Shown here: piece by piece, positions 36,230 to 46,565 of the stretch
Layout of the letters: each line of letters starts with the position of its first letter
How positions within the stretch are numbered: position 1 is the first letter of the stretch
DNA from: Craterilacuibacter sinensis
GTDB taxonomy: Bacteria; Pseudomonadota; Gammaproteobacteria; Burkholderiales; Chromobacteriaceae
DNA: 64,000 bases
Direction of reading: 5' to 3'
Assembly: GCF_009831765.1 (NCBI RefSeq)
Contig: NZ_WSSB01000001.1
Span: 110,180-174,179 of the forward strand
The notes under the pieces: generated by a model
Told to the model about the DNA's origin: nothing
The model's input: the letters and a program-made list of their open reading frames with translations, nothing else
Databases searched by the model: none
Program-made: the position numbers and the translations under genes

Positions 36230-36958
36230 CTACAGTGGCCAGTCCGGTGCGGGCAAGGTAGCAAAGACTTCGCGCAGGCCTTTGCTCCAGGCCTGACGCA
36301 AGACGCTGAAGTATGGATCTTTTTCAGCCAGCCTGACCGGCGCTAGCGGCGCCGCGTCATCGGGGCGTAGCCAGACCAGATCGATTGGTGCACCTACCGA
36401 CAGGTTGGAGCGCATGGTCGAGTCAAGCGAGATCAGCGCGCACTGGATGGCCTGCGCCAGTGGCGTGTCGTAGTCCAGTACGCGGTCGAGTATGGGTTTG
36501 CCGTACTTGGCCTCACCGATCTGGAAGTAGGGTGTATCGCGGCTGGCTTCGATGAAATTGCCTTGCGGGTAGATATGGAACAGGCGCATGGCTTCGCCCT
36601 CAACCTGGCCGCCGAGCAGGAAGTGACTGGAAAAGTCGATGGTCGAAGCCGGATCGGCATCGCGTGCGACCACCTCGCGCAAGGTCGCGCCGACCATGGC
36701 GGCCGCATCATACAGTGATGCAACCTGCAGCAGGTTGCGCGCCGGCTCGTGATGGCGGCAGGACAACTCCAGCAGGCTGGCCACACTCTGGCTGGTGGCA
36801 AGGTTGCCGGACGAGAGCAGTACCATGCGCGCCTGCCCCGGTTTTTCAAATACCCGCATCTTGCGAAAAGTCGCGACATGGTCGACGCCGGCATTGGTAC
36901 GGGTGTCGGACGCGAATACCAGGCCTTGGGCCAGGCGGATTGCGACGCAATAAGTCAT
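36230..36958 (-). CDS. Anbu, proteasome-like Ntn-hydrolase
   Basis: 242 residues, the ancestral beta-subunit (Anbu, COG3484) relative of HslV and the 20S proteasome. The second residue is Thr (MTYCVAIRL), so removal of the initiator Met exposes the Ntn nucleophile. Counting that Thr as 1, Asp17 (FASDTRTNAG) and Lys32 (FRKMRVF) complete the proteasome-type active site. Further blocks are ARMVLLSSGNLATSQSV, FSSHFLLGGQVEGEAMRLF and AQAIQCALISLDSTMRSNLSVG. Known Anbu proteins form open helical or ring assemblies; no dedicated unfoldase is in the window. It is last in the ATP-grasp/alpha-E/transglutaminase/Anbu operon, 27 nt behind the transglutaminase. Confidence 0.93.
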   Translation of the reverse strand: MTYCVAIRLAQGLVFASDTRTNAGVDHVATFRKMRVFEKPGQARMVLLSSGNLATSQSVASLLELSCRHHEPARNLLQVASLYDAAAMVGATLREVVARDADPASTIDFSSHFLLGGQVEGEAMRLFHIYPQGNFIEASRDTPYFQIGEAKYGKPILDRVLDYDTPLAQAIQCALISLDSTMRSNLSVGAPIDLVWLRPDDAAPLAPVRLAEKDPYFSVLRQAWSKGLREVFATLPAPDWPL

Positions 36959-36985
36959 GTAAGCCTTTGTCTGTGTCGTGCCTGG

Positions 36986-37765
36986 TCAGTTCTCGATGAG
37001 CTGGACGTCGGCGCGGGTAGTGTGGACTTCCTGTCCGCCGCCCAGGCGCACGCCGCGTACCGGACATGCATCCAGATAATCCAGCCCGCAAGCGAGTTTG
37101 AGGTGGTGTGCATCGGGCGCGCGGGCGTTGCTGACATCGAAGCCATGCCAGGCATGGTCCAGCCAGACTTCGGCCCAGGCATGGCTGGCGGCATGTTCTT
37201 CGTTTTCGTTCAGCAGATAGCCGCTGACATAGCGCGCCGGTAGGCCGAGGATGCGGCAGGCGGTGATAAAAACCTGGGTATGGTCCTGACACACACCGGC
37301 ACCCAGAGCCAGCGCCTGATCTGCCGGTGTATGCACTTGGGTCGCGCCCGGCGTGTAGGGCATGGCCTCGAGCACCTTGCGCCCCAGCTGCTCGAGCAAG
37401 GTGCCCTTGCCTGCGCAGGCATGCGCCAGCTCGGTAATGGCGGCGCTGGCGGCGGTCAGCGCCGTATGGCGCAGGAAGACCCGTATATCCAGCACGCCGG
37501 GCAGGGCGCAGGGCGTACGCTCTTGCGTCTCGACTTCTCCGCTGGCCAGCAGCCGGATGGTGTCGTGTGTGCCTTCCAGCATCATCAGGTGGTAGCGGTT
37601 GCCGTAACCGTCGATGCCCGAGGTGGCTGCAGCGGGCAAATCCAGCTGCCAGTGGCGCACCGTCTGGTATGGGTCATCTGCGGGTGTCAGGCGTAGCAGC
37701 TGTGCGCTACGCAGGGCCGGTTCGGCATAGTGGTAATGCGTTACATGGCGGATGGACAGTCTCAT
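36986..37765 (-). CDS. transglutaminase-like cysteine protease family protein
   Basis: 259 residues, cytoplasmic. An N-terminal bacterial-transglutaminase domain (about 1-80, beta-rich, MRLSIRHVTHYHYAEPALRS) precedes the papain-like core. The catalytic triad is C159 (GAGVCQDHTQVF), H195 (AASHAWAEVWL) and D210 (HGFDVSNARAP). Family members in this gene context may act as peptidases or acyltransferases. The start overlaps the alpha-E stop codon by one base (TAATG), showing tight coupling. Confidence 0.93.
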   Translation of the reverse strand: MRLSIRHVTHYHYAEPALRSAQLLRLTPADDPYQTVRHWQLDLPAAATSGIDGYGNRYHLMMLEGTHDTIRLLASGEVETQERTPCALPGVLDIRVFLRHTALTAASAAITELAHACAGKGTLLEQLGRKVLEAMPYTPGATQVHTPADQALALGAGVCQDHTQVFITACRILGLPARYVSGYLLNENEEHAASHAWAEVWLDHAWHGFDVSNARAPDAHHLKLACGLDYLDACPVRGVRLGGGQEVHTTRADVQLIEN

Positions 37766-38679
37766 TACGCGGCCTCCAGATAGGCCTGCTGTACCAGCGC
37801 CCCCAGGCGGGTGATGTCGGCGAGCATCTTGTCCAGATAGTCGTGCAGCCCGGTCTCGAACACTTCGTCGACGCTGGTGTAGGCCTGCGCCGCCCGCAGT
37901 TCGGCGGCCAGACGCTTGGCGGCGCGGCCGTTGTCGCCCTCGATGCGCGAGAGCCATTTGTAAGTCTCGTCAAAGCAGGCCCTGAGGCTGCGCGGCATAT
38001 CGGGCCTGAGCAGCAGCAGTTCGGCCACGCGCCGGCCCGACGGCGCATCGCGATAGAGGGCATGGTAGGCCTCGAAGGCGCCGACCGCACGCAGCAGGGC
38101 GCTCCAGGCGTAGTAGTCCGCGCTGTCGCTATCACCTAGCAGCTGGCTCTTCACATCCAAGAGGCGGGCGGTATTGTCGGCGCGCTCGATAAAAGTGCCC
38201 AAGCGGATAAAGGAGAAGGCATCGGTGCGCTGGCAGGTGCCGTGGGTTGCGCCACGGAACAGGTGGGAGCGCTCTTTGACCCAGTCGAAAAAGGTCTGGT
38301 AGCCACAGCCGGCTGCGGCCAGCTCGCGCGCTTCCAGCCAGGTACTATTGATCGACATCCACATCTCGGCGGTGATCTTGCCACGTACTGCATGCGCGTT
38401 GTCGCGGGCGCTTTTGAAGCACGACACGATGGATGACGGATTGCCCAAGTCATAGCTCATAAAGGCCAGAACATCGGAGGCGGAAATCTGCCCATGACGG
38501 GTCTGGTACGCTTCTAAGGTACCGGTGAGTGCCAGGGGCGCGGAAATATCGGTGCCGGCGCGCGAGGCGGGTAGCAGCGAGACTGCAAGGCTGACGTCGA
38601 GCAGCCGGGCCAGGTTTTCGGCGCGTTCCATCTGGCGTGCCATCCAGAACAATTGATCGGCAGTGCGCGATAGCATCAT
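37765..38679 (-). CDS. alpha-E domain protein (DUF403)
   Basis: 304 residues, all-helical. The N-terminus MMLSRTADQLFWMARQMERAENLARLLD is the family hallmark; later blocks are NPSSIVSCFKSARDNAHAVR and DAFSFIRLGTFIERADNTARLLD, which repeats the first motif and suggests an internal duplication. Function is unknown; alpha-E proteins always seem to accompany a COG2308 ATP-grasp, either as a separate protein or as a fusion. It lies 3 nt after the ATP-grasp stop codon and overlaps the transglutaminase start. Confidence 0.92.
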   Translation of the reverse strand: MMLSRTADQLFWMARQMERAENLARLLDVSLAVSLLPASRAGTDISAPLALTGTLEAYQTRHGQISASDVLAFMSYDLGNPSSIVSCFKSARDNAHAVRGKITAEMWMSINSTWLEARELAAAGCGYQTFFDWVKERSHLFRGATHGTCQRTDAFSFIRLGTFIERADNTARLLDVKSQLLGDSDSADYYAWSALLRAVGAFEAYHALYRDAPSGRRVAELLLLRPDMPRSLRACFDETYKWLSRIEGDNGRAAKRLAAELRAAQAYTSVDEVFETGLHDYLDKMLADITRLGALVQQAYLEAA

Positions 38680-38682
38680 GAT

Positions 38683-40113
38683 TCAGTCCTCCAGTACCCA
38701 GGTGTCTTTGGTGCCGCCGCCTTGCGACGAATTCACCACCAGCGAGCCTTCTTTGAGCGCAACGCGGGTCAGCCCGCCGGCCACCATGGTGGTTTCGCGC
38801 CCGCTTGACAGCACAAAGGGGCGCAAATCGATATGCCGTGGCGCGATGCCGGACTCGACAAAGGTCGGGCACGATGACAGGCATAGCGTAGGCTGCGCGA
38901 TATAGTTGGCCGGTGTGGCCAGCAGGCGCGCGCGGAAGTCTTCGATCTCGGCACGGCTGGCGGCCGGGCCGACCAGCATGCCGTAGCCGCCGGCACCGTG
39001 TACTTCCTTGACCACCAGCTTGTCCAGATTGGCCAGTACATGATCCAGCTCGCTCGGGTTGCGGCACTGGAAGGTTTCGACATTGTGCAAAATGGGCTCT
39101 TCGCCCAGATAGAAGCGGATCATCTCAGGCACATAGGGGTAGATCGACTTGTCGTCGGCCACGCCGGTGCCGATGGCATTGGTCAGCACCACATTACCCT
39201 GACGATAGGCATGCATCAGGCCGGGCACGCCCAGCATCGAGTCCGGGCGGAACGCCAGCGGGTCGAGGAAGGCATCGTCGATGCGGCGGTAGATCACATC
39301 GATACGCTTGTGGCCGGCGGTGGTTCGCATATAGACGTGGTCGTCGCGCACGAACAGGTCGCGTCCTTCGACCAGCTCGACCCCCATCTGCTGGGCGAGG
39401 AAGGCATGTTCGAAGTAGGCGCTGTTGTGCTGCCCCGGGGTGAGGACCACCACGGTCGGGTTTTCCTGGCGGCTGGCTTGGCGCAGGGTGGCCAGCAGCA
39501 GGGTCGGGTAGTGGTCGACCGGTGCGATGGCGTGGCGCGCGAACAGCTCGGGAAACAGCCGCATCATCATCTTGCGGTTTTCCAGCATGTACGACACGCC
39601 GGACGGCACCCTGAGGTTGTCTTCCAGCACGTAGTAGCTGCCGTCGGCGTGGCGGATCAGATCGACGCCAGTGATATGCGCCCAGATCCCGTCCGGCAGG
39701 GAAATGCCCTGCATCAAGGGCTGGTACTGTGCATTGGCGAACACCTGCTCGGCCGGAATGCGTCCGGCCTTGATGATCTGGTGATCGTGGTAGATATCGT
39801 CCAGAAACGCATTGAGCGCACGCACCCGCTGCGCCAGCCCCGCCTCCAGCTGGCGCCATTCTGCCGCCGGGATCACCCGCGGGATGGTATCGAACGGAAT
39901 CAGGCGCTCGGCGCCGGAGTCATCGCCGTAGACGGCGAAGGTGATGCCGACGCGATGGAAGAGCTGGTTGGCTTCTTCCCGTTTTCGCGCCAGCATTTCA
40001 GGAGGCTGGGCCTGCAGCCAGTTGGCAAAGTGTTGGTAATGGCTGCGTACCGCACCGCTGGATAGCAGCATTTCATCGTGATGCCCGGGCTCGGGCAGGG
40101 TCAGCGCGTGCAT
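38683..40113 (-). CDS. circularly permuted ATP-grasp protein (COG2308)
   Basis: 476 residues. Blocks are QLFHRVGITFAVYGD, ERLIPFDTIPRVIPAAEW, HITGVDLIRHADGSYYVLED and NLRVPSGVSYMLENRKMMMR, and in the C-terminal half DKLVVKEVHGAGGYGMLVGP. These match CP_ATPgrasp enzymes predicted to be peptide or amide ligases. The HADGSYYVLEDN acidic residues are likely Mg-ATP ligands. ATG 40113 follows GGGAG at 7 nt; an earlier in-frame ATG (40152) falls inside the sigma-54 promoter region and is not used. It is first in the Anbu operon. Confidence 0.93.
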   Translation of the reverse strand: MHALTLPEPGHHDEMLLSSGAVRSHYQHFANWLQAQPPEMLARKREEANQLFHRVGITFAVYGDDSGAERLIPFDTIPRVIPAAEWRQLEAGLAQRVRALNAFLDDIYHDHQIIKAGRIPAEQVFANAQYQPLMQGISLPDGIWAHITGVDLIRHADGSYYVLEDNLRVPSGVSYMLENRKMMMRLFPELFARHAIAPVDHYPTLLLATLRQASRQENPTVVVLTPGQHNSAYFEHAFLAQQMGVELVEGRDLFVRDDHVYMRTTAGHKRIDVIYRRIDDAFLDPLAFRPDSMLGVPGLMHAYRQGNVVLTNAIGTGVADDKSIYPYVPEMIRFYLGEEPILHNVETFQCRNPSELDHVLANLDKLVVKEVHGAGGYGMLVGPAASRAEIEDFRARLLATPANYIAQPTLCLSSCPTFVESGIAPRHIDLRPFVLSSGRETTMVAGGLTRVALKEGSLVVNSSQGGGTKDTWVLED

Positions 40114-40147
40114 GGTGTGCTCCCGGTAGGCTCTTGACTGGGAGTTC

Positions 40148-40163
40148 AGCAAGCGCCATGCCA
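40148..40163 (-). promoter_or_regulatory. sigma-54 promoter of the Anbu operon
   Basis: Minus-strand TGGCATGGCGCTTGCT matches the RpoN consensus TGGCACG-N4-TTGCW at all but one position and keeps the essential GG-N10-GC spacing. A start about 12 nt downstream (near 40137) leaves a 24-nt leader with the GGGAG ribosome site before ATG 40113. Confidence 0.75.
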
Positions 40164-40210
40164 GCTATTGGCCGGGTTAAAGCACATCGTAGACAGACAG
40201 GGGGAGCGAT

Positions 40211-40240
40211 AGTGGTGCATGGCAAGGCATGTGCACCACT
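40211..40240. promoter_or_regulatory. 9-bp inverted repeat, candidate enhancer site upstream of the sigma-54 promoter
   Basis: AGTGGTGCA (40211-40219) and TGCACCACT (40232-40240) are perfect arms around a 12-nt spacer. The centre is about 88 bp upstream of the predicted Anbu-operon start, a usual distance for a sigma-54 activator site. It also lies 14 nt after the DUF2721 stop codon, so it could instead be a terminator, but no T run follows on the minus strand. Confidence 0.5.
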
Positions 40241-40253
40241 GCGGCGCACCGCA

Positions 40254-40651
40254 TCAGCGGCGGCGGGTATCCTCGATATCGGCCAGCAGAATGTTCAGTG
40301 CACCGGACGACAGTTTGAGCTCCAGCAAGGAGACGCCCAGCGAGGCGATCATTAGCGCGAGGCTGGCACCGAAGCTGTAGTGGGCCAGAGTTTCCCAGCC
40401 CAGATAGATCTTGAGCATGGCGACAACACACAGAAACAGGCTGGCAACACCAAGAAACTGCATTTGCTGGATCAGCCATACCCGGCGCCTGAGGCTGGAG
40501 ATCTGCAGCAAAATCTTGGGGTCGGGTGCCCGCCGATAGTCGTTGTACAGATTGCGTATGGTGGCCGCCAGCCCCAAAAAGCGGTTGGTATAGGCCAGCA
40601 GCAGCAAGGAAATGGCCGGGAACAGCAGGCCGGGCGTGGTTAAATCCAGAA

Positions 40652-40655
<4 letters not shown>
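40254..40655 (-). CDS. DUF2721 family membrane protein
   Basis: 133 residues with three hydrophobic segments, at about 8-28, 65-85 and 92-115. The segments TTPGLLFPAISLLLLAYTNR and LQISSLRRRVWLIQQMQFLG are typical of DUF2721. Function is unknown. ATG 40655 follows GAGG and overlaps the L,D-transpeptidase stop as ATGA, so it is last in a coupled tadA-ldt-DUF2721 unit. Confidence 0.85.
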
Positions 40656-42066
<1,411 letters not shown>

Positions 42067-42094
42067 GATCGGGATGGAGCAACCGCCCTTATGG

Positions 42095-42373
42095 CTAGCG
42101 GCGCATCAGCCAGCGGTGGATGGCAACGGCGGCAAGGGTCAGCCCCAGCAGGCGTTTAAACAGGCTTTTTTGTGCCAGCCTGGGAAAAACAAGTGTGGTG
42201 AATGCGACACCCGCCTTAAGACCGCGCGAGCTGCCAAGCAGTGCCGAGACACCGCCCTTGGCCAGCTGCAGCGGGTCTTTCCATTGCGATGTTTCCAGCT
42301 CCAACCGGGTGCGCAGCGCCTCGCCCTTGATCAGCAACAGCTGTTTTTTCAGCTCGCGCTCATGCCGCTTCAT
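42095..42373 (-). CDS. small basic YqjK-like protein
   Basis: 92 residues, strongly basic, with an N-terminal amphipathic helix (MKRHERELKKQLLLIKGEAL) and a C-terminal hydrophobic stretch (LLGLTLAAVAIHRWLMRR). Sequence is weakly conserved in such proteins; the assignment rests on size, charge and position as third gene after YqjD-like and YqjE-like proteins, as in E. coli yqjDEK. Start overlaps the YqjE-like stop by 4 nt. Confidence 0.65.
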   Translation of the reverse strand: MKRHERELKKQLLLIKGEALRTRLELETSQWKDPLQLAKGGVSALLGSSRGLKAGVAFTTLVFPRLAQKSLFKRLLGLTLAAVAIHRWLMRR

Positions 42374-42756
42374 GGCGACTCCTTGCCCGACACCGCATGC
42401 CAGTCTTTCTTGACTTCAGCCATCGTCAGGGCAAATGGCTTGGGTGCATGCGCCATGCGCCGCTTAAGCTGCAGCAAGAGCAATAGGGCGGTAGCAAAGA
42501 GGCCTAGCGCCATCAGGCCGGCCGTCATCACCCGGGCCGACTCCGGCAGCACCAGCATGATAAACAGCAGCAGGGTGATGATGGCGATAAAGAACAGGAT
42601 GACGGCAGCGGCCAGCAGCATGATATTGGCCACCAGCCTTTCCTGTTGCTCTTCCACCTCGATGCGCATCAGTTCGGCACGGGTAAACAGTAGGGCAACC
42701 AGCGCTTCCAGCATGGAGCGCAGGCTGCCCGGACGTGCGGTGCGTGGGCCTGTCAT
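42370..42756 (-). CDS. phage-holin-superfamily membrane protein (YqjE-like, DUF1469)
   Basis: 128 residues with two adjacent transmembrane helices at about 45-72 and 78-97 (NIMLLAAAVILFFIAIITLL, VMTAGLMALGLFATALLLLL) after a helical segment ELMRIEVEEQQERL that is typical of YqjE. No phage genes surround it; it belongs to the conserved envelope trio with the DUF883 and YqjK-like genes, with 3 nt to the former and a 4-nt overlap with the latter. Confidence 0.82.
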   Translation of the reverse strand: MTGPRTARPGSLRSMLEALVALLFTRAELMRIEVEEQQERLVANIMLLAAAVILFFIAIITLLLFIMLVLPESARVMTAGLMALGLFATALLLLLQLKRRMAHAPKPFALTMAEVKKDWHAVSGKESP

Positions 42757-42759
42757 GCC

Positions 42760-43077
42760 TTAGCGGCGTGAAACCAGCAGGCCGAGCAGGAAGGCGACGG
42801 CTGCGGCAAGGCCGATGGCTTTCCATGGATGGGTATGCACATACTGGTCGGTCACCTTGGCGGCTTCTTTGGCGCGTGCCAGCGCCGCTTTTTCGGCGTC
42901 CAGCAGTCTGTCCTTGGCCAGCTTCAGATTGTTCTGCAGCTTGAGATGCAGTTCGCGCGCCTTTTCACTGCCGTTGTCACCGGCCGACGCCAGCAGCTCT
43001 TCGGTGTTGTTGAGTACGTTGCGTACTTCGTCCAGCAGTTGCTCTTTGTCGGCGTTGAAGGTGTTGTTGTCAGCCAT
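42760..43077 (-). CDS. DUF883 family protein (YqjD/ElaB-like)
   Basis: 105 residues: a long amphipathic, charged helix (about 10-70) and a C-terminal membrane anchor (WKAIGLAAAVAFLLGLLVSRR), the YqjD/ElaB architecture. E. coli relatives are inner-membrane, RpoS-dependent proteins that bind ribosomes in stationary phase. ATG 43077 follows AGGAG. First in its three-gene operon. Confidence 0.88.
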   Translation of the reverse strand: MADNNTFNADKEQLLDEVRNVLNNTEELLASAGDNGSEKARELHLKLQNNLKLAKDRLLDAEKAALARAKEAAKVTDQYVHTHPWKAIGLAAAVAFLLGLLVSRR

Positions 43078-43229
43078 GACGATCTCCTGTGCGATAGTCG
43101 GAACGGAACGAGTTAAAACAGTAGCTGGCAAACATGGCGTTTGCAAGCATCAGCTATCATGTTAATGCTTAATATGTGGTTTGACCGAGGAAAAGCGGGA
43201 TTTTTTGATGTACTGCAAAAAAAGGGCGG

Positions 43230-43258
43230 TAAAAAGCCCCGCACGGGGCGGGGCTGTT
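43230..43258 (-). terminator. Rho-independent terminator of guaA
   Basis: AGCCCCGC/GCGGGGCT stem (43235-43242 with 43248-43255), 5-nt loop, and on the minus strand TTTTT directly after. It begins 13 nt after the guaA stop codon. Confidence 0.9.
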
Positions 43259-43270
43259 TAAGGCTGGGGC

Positions 43271-44848
<1,578 letters not shown>

Positions 44849-44873
44849 GGCGGTCCTTGGGTGTAGTGAGGGG

Positions 44874-45218
44874 CTAGGAGGCGTCATGCCGGCCTAGCCC
44901 CTGGCTTTTTTCGGGTATGTGGTGACTGCGTGCGATCAGTAGCAGCAAGCCGGCCAGCACCATGCCCAGCGACAGGACATGGGACAGGCGCAGTATCGTT
45001 TCATGGTAGAGCCAGACGGCTGCGCCGGCGTAAACCAGCAAAGGGCAACTGACCAGGGTGCTTTTGTTGAAGCCGTCTATCAGCAGCAGCGCAAAACCGG
45101 TGCCGGCCAAGAGCAGGGCCAGGACGGTGTGGCTGTCAGGCAGCAGGGCGGTACTGTGCAAAAACCACAGGCTACCCAGCAGGATCAGGATCAGCGGGAA
45201 GGTTGCGCCGGGCCGCAT
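44874..45218 (-). CDS. small membrane protein of unknown function
   Basis: 114 residues with four predicted transmembrane helices ([80 protein letters not shown]). The pattern resembles the four-helix module of LiaF/DUF5668-like proteins, but I cannot assign it firmly. It lies 2 nt after the smpB stop and 25 nt before guaA, so it is co-transcribed with both. Confidence 0.75.
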   Translation of the reverse strand: MRPGATFPLILILLGSLWFLHSTALLPDSHTVLALLLAGTGFALLLIDGFNKSTLVSCPLLVYAGAAVWLYHETILRLSHVLSLGMVLAGLLLLIARSHHIPEKSQGLGRHDAS

Positions 45219-45220
45219 GG

Positions 45221-45670
45221 TTAACGCCTGTTCTCTTTAACGATGCGCTGCTTTTCACGCTGCCATTCACGGTCTTTTTCGCTATCGCGTTTGTCGTGCT
45301 GCTTTTTACCCTTGGCCAGGCCGACCTGCACCTTGATATTGCCGCGGGTGTAGTGCAGGTCAAGCGCGACCATGGTGTAACCGGCGCGCTCGACTTTACC
45401 GATGAAACGGTCCATCTGGGTTTGCGACATCAATAGCTTGCGGCTTCTGACCGGGTCGGGTTTGACGTGGGTCGAGGCCGACTGCAGGGCGGTGATGTGG
45501 CAGCCTATCAGCCAGAACGCACCGTTCTGCCAGACGACGTAACTCTCCTTGATCTGCACGCGGCCGGCGCGGATGGCCTTGACTTCCCAGCCTTCCAGTA
45601 CGAGTCCGGCCTCGAGTTGTTCTTCGATGAAGTAGTCGTGGAAGGCTTTGCGGTTCTGGATGATGCTCAT
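45221..45670 (-). CDS. smpB: SsrA-binding protein SmpB
   Basis: 149 residues. tmRNA partner in trans-translation. Typical blocks are [57 protein letters not shown] and the basic C-terminal tail [23 protein letters not shown] 45670 with AAAGG is chosen over an ATG nine codons earlier. A good promoter lies 19 nt before it. No ssrA gene is visible in the window. Confidence 0.97.
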   Translation of the reverse strand: MSIIQNRKAFHDYFIEEQLEAGLVLEGWEVKAIRAGRVQIKESYVVWQNGAFWLIGCHITALQSASTHVKPDPVRSRKLLMSQTQMDRFIGKVERAGYTMVALDLHYTRGNIKVQVGLAKGKKQHDKRDSEKDREWQREKQRIVKENRR

Positions 45671-45695
45671 ACGTATCTGCCTTTCGGAATCCGCC

Positions 45696-45723
45696 ATTTT
45701 AACAGATCAGGCGGCTGTGCCAA
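45696..45723 (-). promoter_or_regulatory. promoter of smpB
   Basis: Minus-strand TTGGCA (45718-45723) and TAAAAT (45696-45701) with a 16-bp spacer; the start near 45689 gives a leader of about 19 nt with the AAAGG ribosome site. It supports the ATG at 45670, because the earlier ATG would lie at -8 to the start point. Confidence 0.7.
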
Positions 45724-45755
45724 AATTTAGCGCCGTCTGCTGTCTGGAGCATGTC

Positions 45756-45785
45756 TTGTCGCGCTTGCCGCGCTTCGTGTATTGT
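45756..45785 (+). promoter_or_regulatory. candidate promoter of ratA
   Basis: TTGTCG (45756-45761) and TATTGT (45780-45785) with an 18-bp spacer. The start would be near 45792, about 20 nt before the ratA ATG, which otherwise lacks a clear Shine-Dalgarno. Confidence 0.5.
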
Positions 45786-45811
45786 GGCGCTTTAAAAATC
45801 CCGTACGATTC

Positions 45812-46252
45812 ATGCAGGCCGTCGAAAAAAAAGTTCTCGTGGCGCATACGCCCGAGCAAATGTATGCGCTGGTGTCCGACTTTGCGCATTATCCCCGTTT
45901 CCTGCCCTGGTGCAGCCACGCCGAAGTCGTTGATTACGACGGCGAGCATCTGCTTGCCAGCCTGCACATCGATTATCTCAAAGTGCGTCAACACTTCACC
46001 ACCCGCAATCTGCACCTGGCACCGGCGTCGATTTCGATGGAGTTGGTCGACGGGCCATTCAAGTCCCTGCACGGGGGCTGGTCTTTTTCGCCCTTGGGCG
46101 ACTTTGGCTGCAAGGTCGAGTTTCGCCTGCACTACGAGTTTTCCAGTACGCTGTTGGAGAAGGTGATCGGGCCGGTCTTCGGTCATGTGACCGGTACGCT
46201 GGTCGATGCCTTTATCAAGGAAGCAGATCGGGTCTATGGCGATGACGAGTGA
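45812..46252 (+). CDS. ratA: RatA/Coq10-family START-domain protein
   Basis: 146 residues forming one polyketide-cyclase/START fold: VLVAHTPEQMYALVSDFAHY, PRFLPWCSHAEVVDYDGEHL, VDGPFKSLHGGWSFSPLG and GPVFGHVTGTLVDAFIKEAD. Family members are described both as the ribosome-association toxin RatA and as Coq10-like ubiquinone chaperones; a lipid role is at least as likely. Divergent from smpB, the usual arrangement. Overlaps ratB by 17 nt. Confidence 0.92.
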   Translation: MQAVEKKVLVAHTPEQMYALVSDFAHYPRFLPWCSHAEVVDYDGEHLLASLHIDYLKVRQHFTTRNLHLAPASISMELVDGPFKSLHGGWSFSPLGDFGCKVEFRLHYEFSSTLLEKVIGPVFGHVTGTLVDAFIKEADRVYGDDE

Positions 46253-46550
46253 AATAGAAGTCGAGGTGGTATTCGCCCTGCCTGAGCGCCAGATGCTGGT
46301 CACACTCAAGCTGGCGCAAGGCGCGAGCGCGCTGGATGCCGTATTGCGTTCGGGGGTGCTTGAGGCTTTTCCCGATCACTTGCCGGATGCGTCCAGCCTG
46401 AAACTCGGCATCTTCAGTAAAGCGGTCAAGCCCGATACCGTGTTGCGGGCCAAGGACAGGGTGGAAATCTACCGCCCGCTACTGGCCGACCCCAAGGCGG
46501 TGCGCCGCGCCCGTGCCGAGGCGGGCAAGGTCATGAAAAAAGGCGGCTGA
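46236..46550 (+). CDS. ratB: RnfH/RatB family ubiquitin-like protein
   Basis: 104 residues with a beta-grasp fold (IEVEVVFALPERQMLVTLKL, GASALDAVLRSGVLEAFPDH, LRAKDRVEIYRPLLADPKAV). The function of the family is not settled. The start is either ATG 46236 or ATG 46242, both inside the end of ratA. The 3' end overlaps the terminator of the convergent diguanylate cyclase gene. Confidence 0.88.
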   Translation: MAMTSEIEVEVVFALPERQMLVTLKLAQGASALDAVLRSGVLEAFPDHLPDASSLKLGIFSKAVKPDTVLRAKDRVEIYRPLLADPKAVRRARAEAGKVMKKGG

Positions 46551-46558
46551 CAGCCGCC
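46535..46558 (-). terminator. terminator of the diguanylate cyclase gene, inside the ratB end
   Basis: GGCGGC/GCCGCC stem with a 5-nt loop; on the minus strand it is followed by TTTTTTC. It ends the 46566-48383 gene and uses the last bases of the convergent ratB. Confidence 0.8.
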
Positions 46559-46565
46559 CTGACGT

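Noticed and set aside
40211-40240. calling the inverted repeat an NtrC site
   Set aside because: NtrC sites have TGCACC-N5-GGTGCA order; here the half-sites point the other way with a 12-nt spacer.
42370-42756. phage-holin-like protein as a prophage remnant
   Set aside because: It is the YqjE member of a conserved chromosomal envelope trio; no phage genes flank it.
45812-46550. ratA-ratB as a toxin-antitoxin module
   Set aside because: The Coq10/START and RnfH families are widespread housekeeping genes; the toxin role is disputed and nothing here indicates an addiction module.
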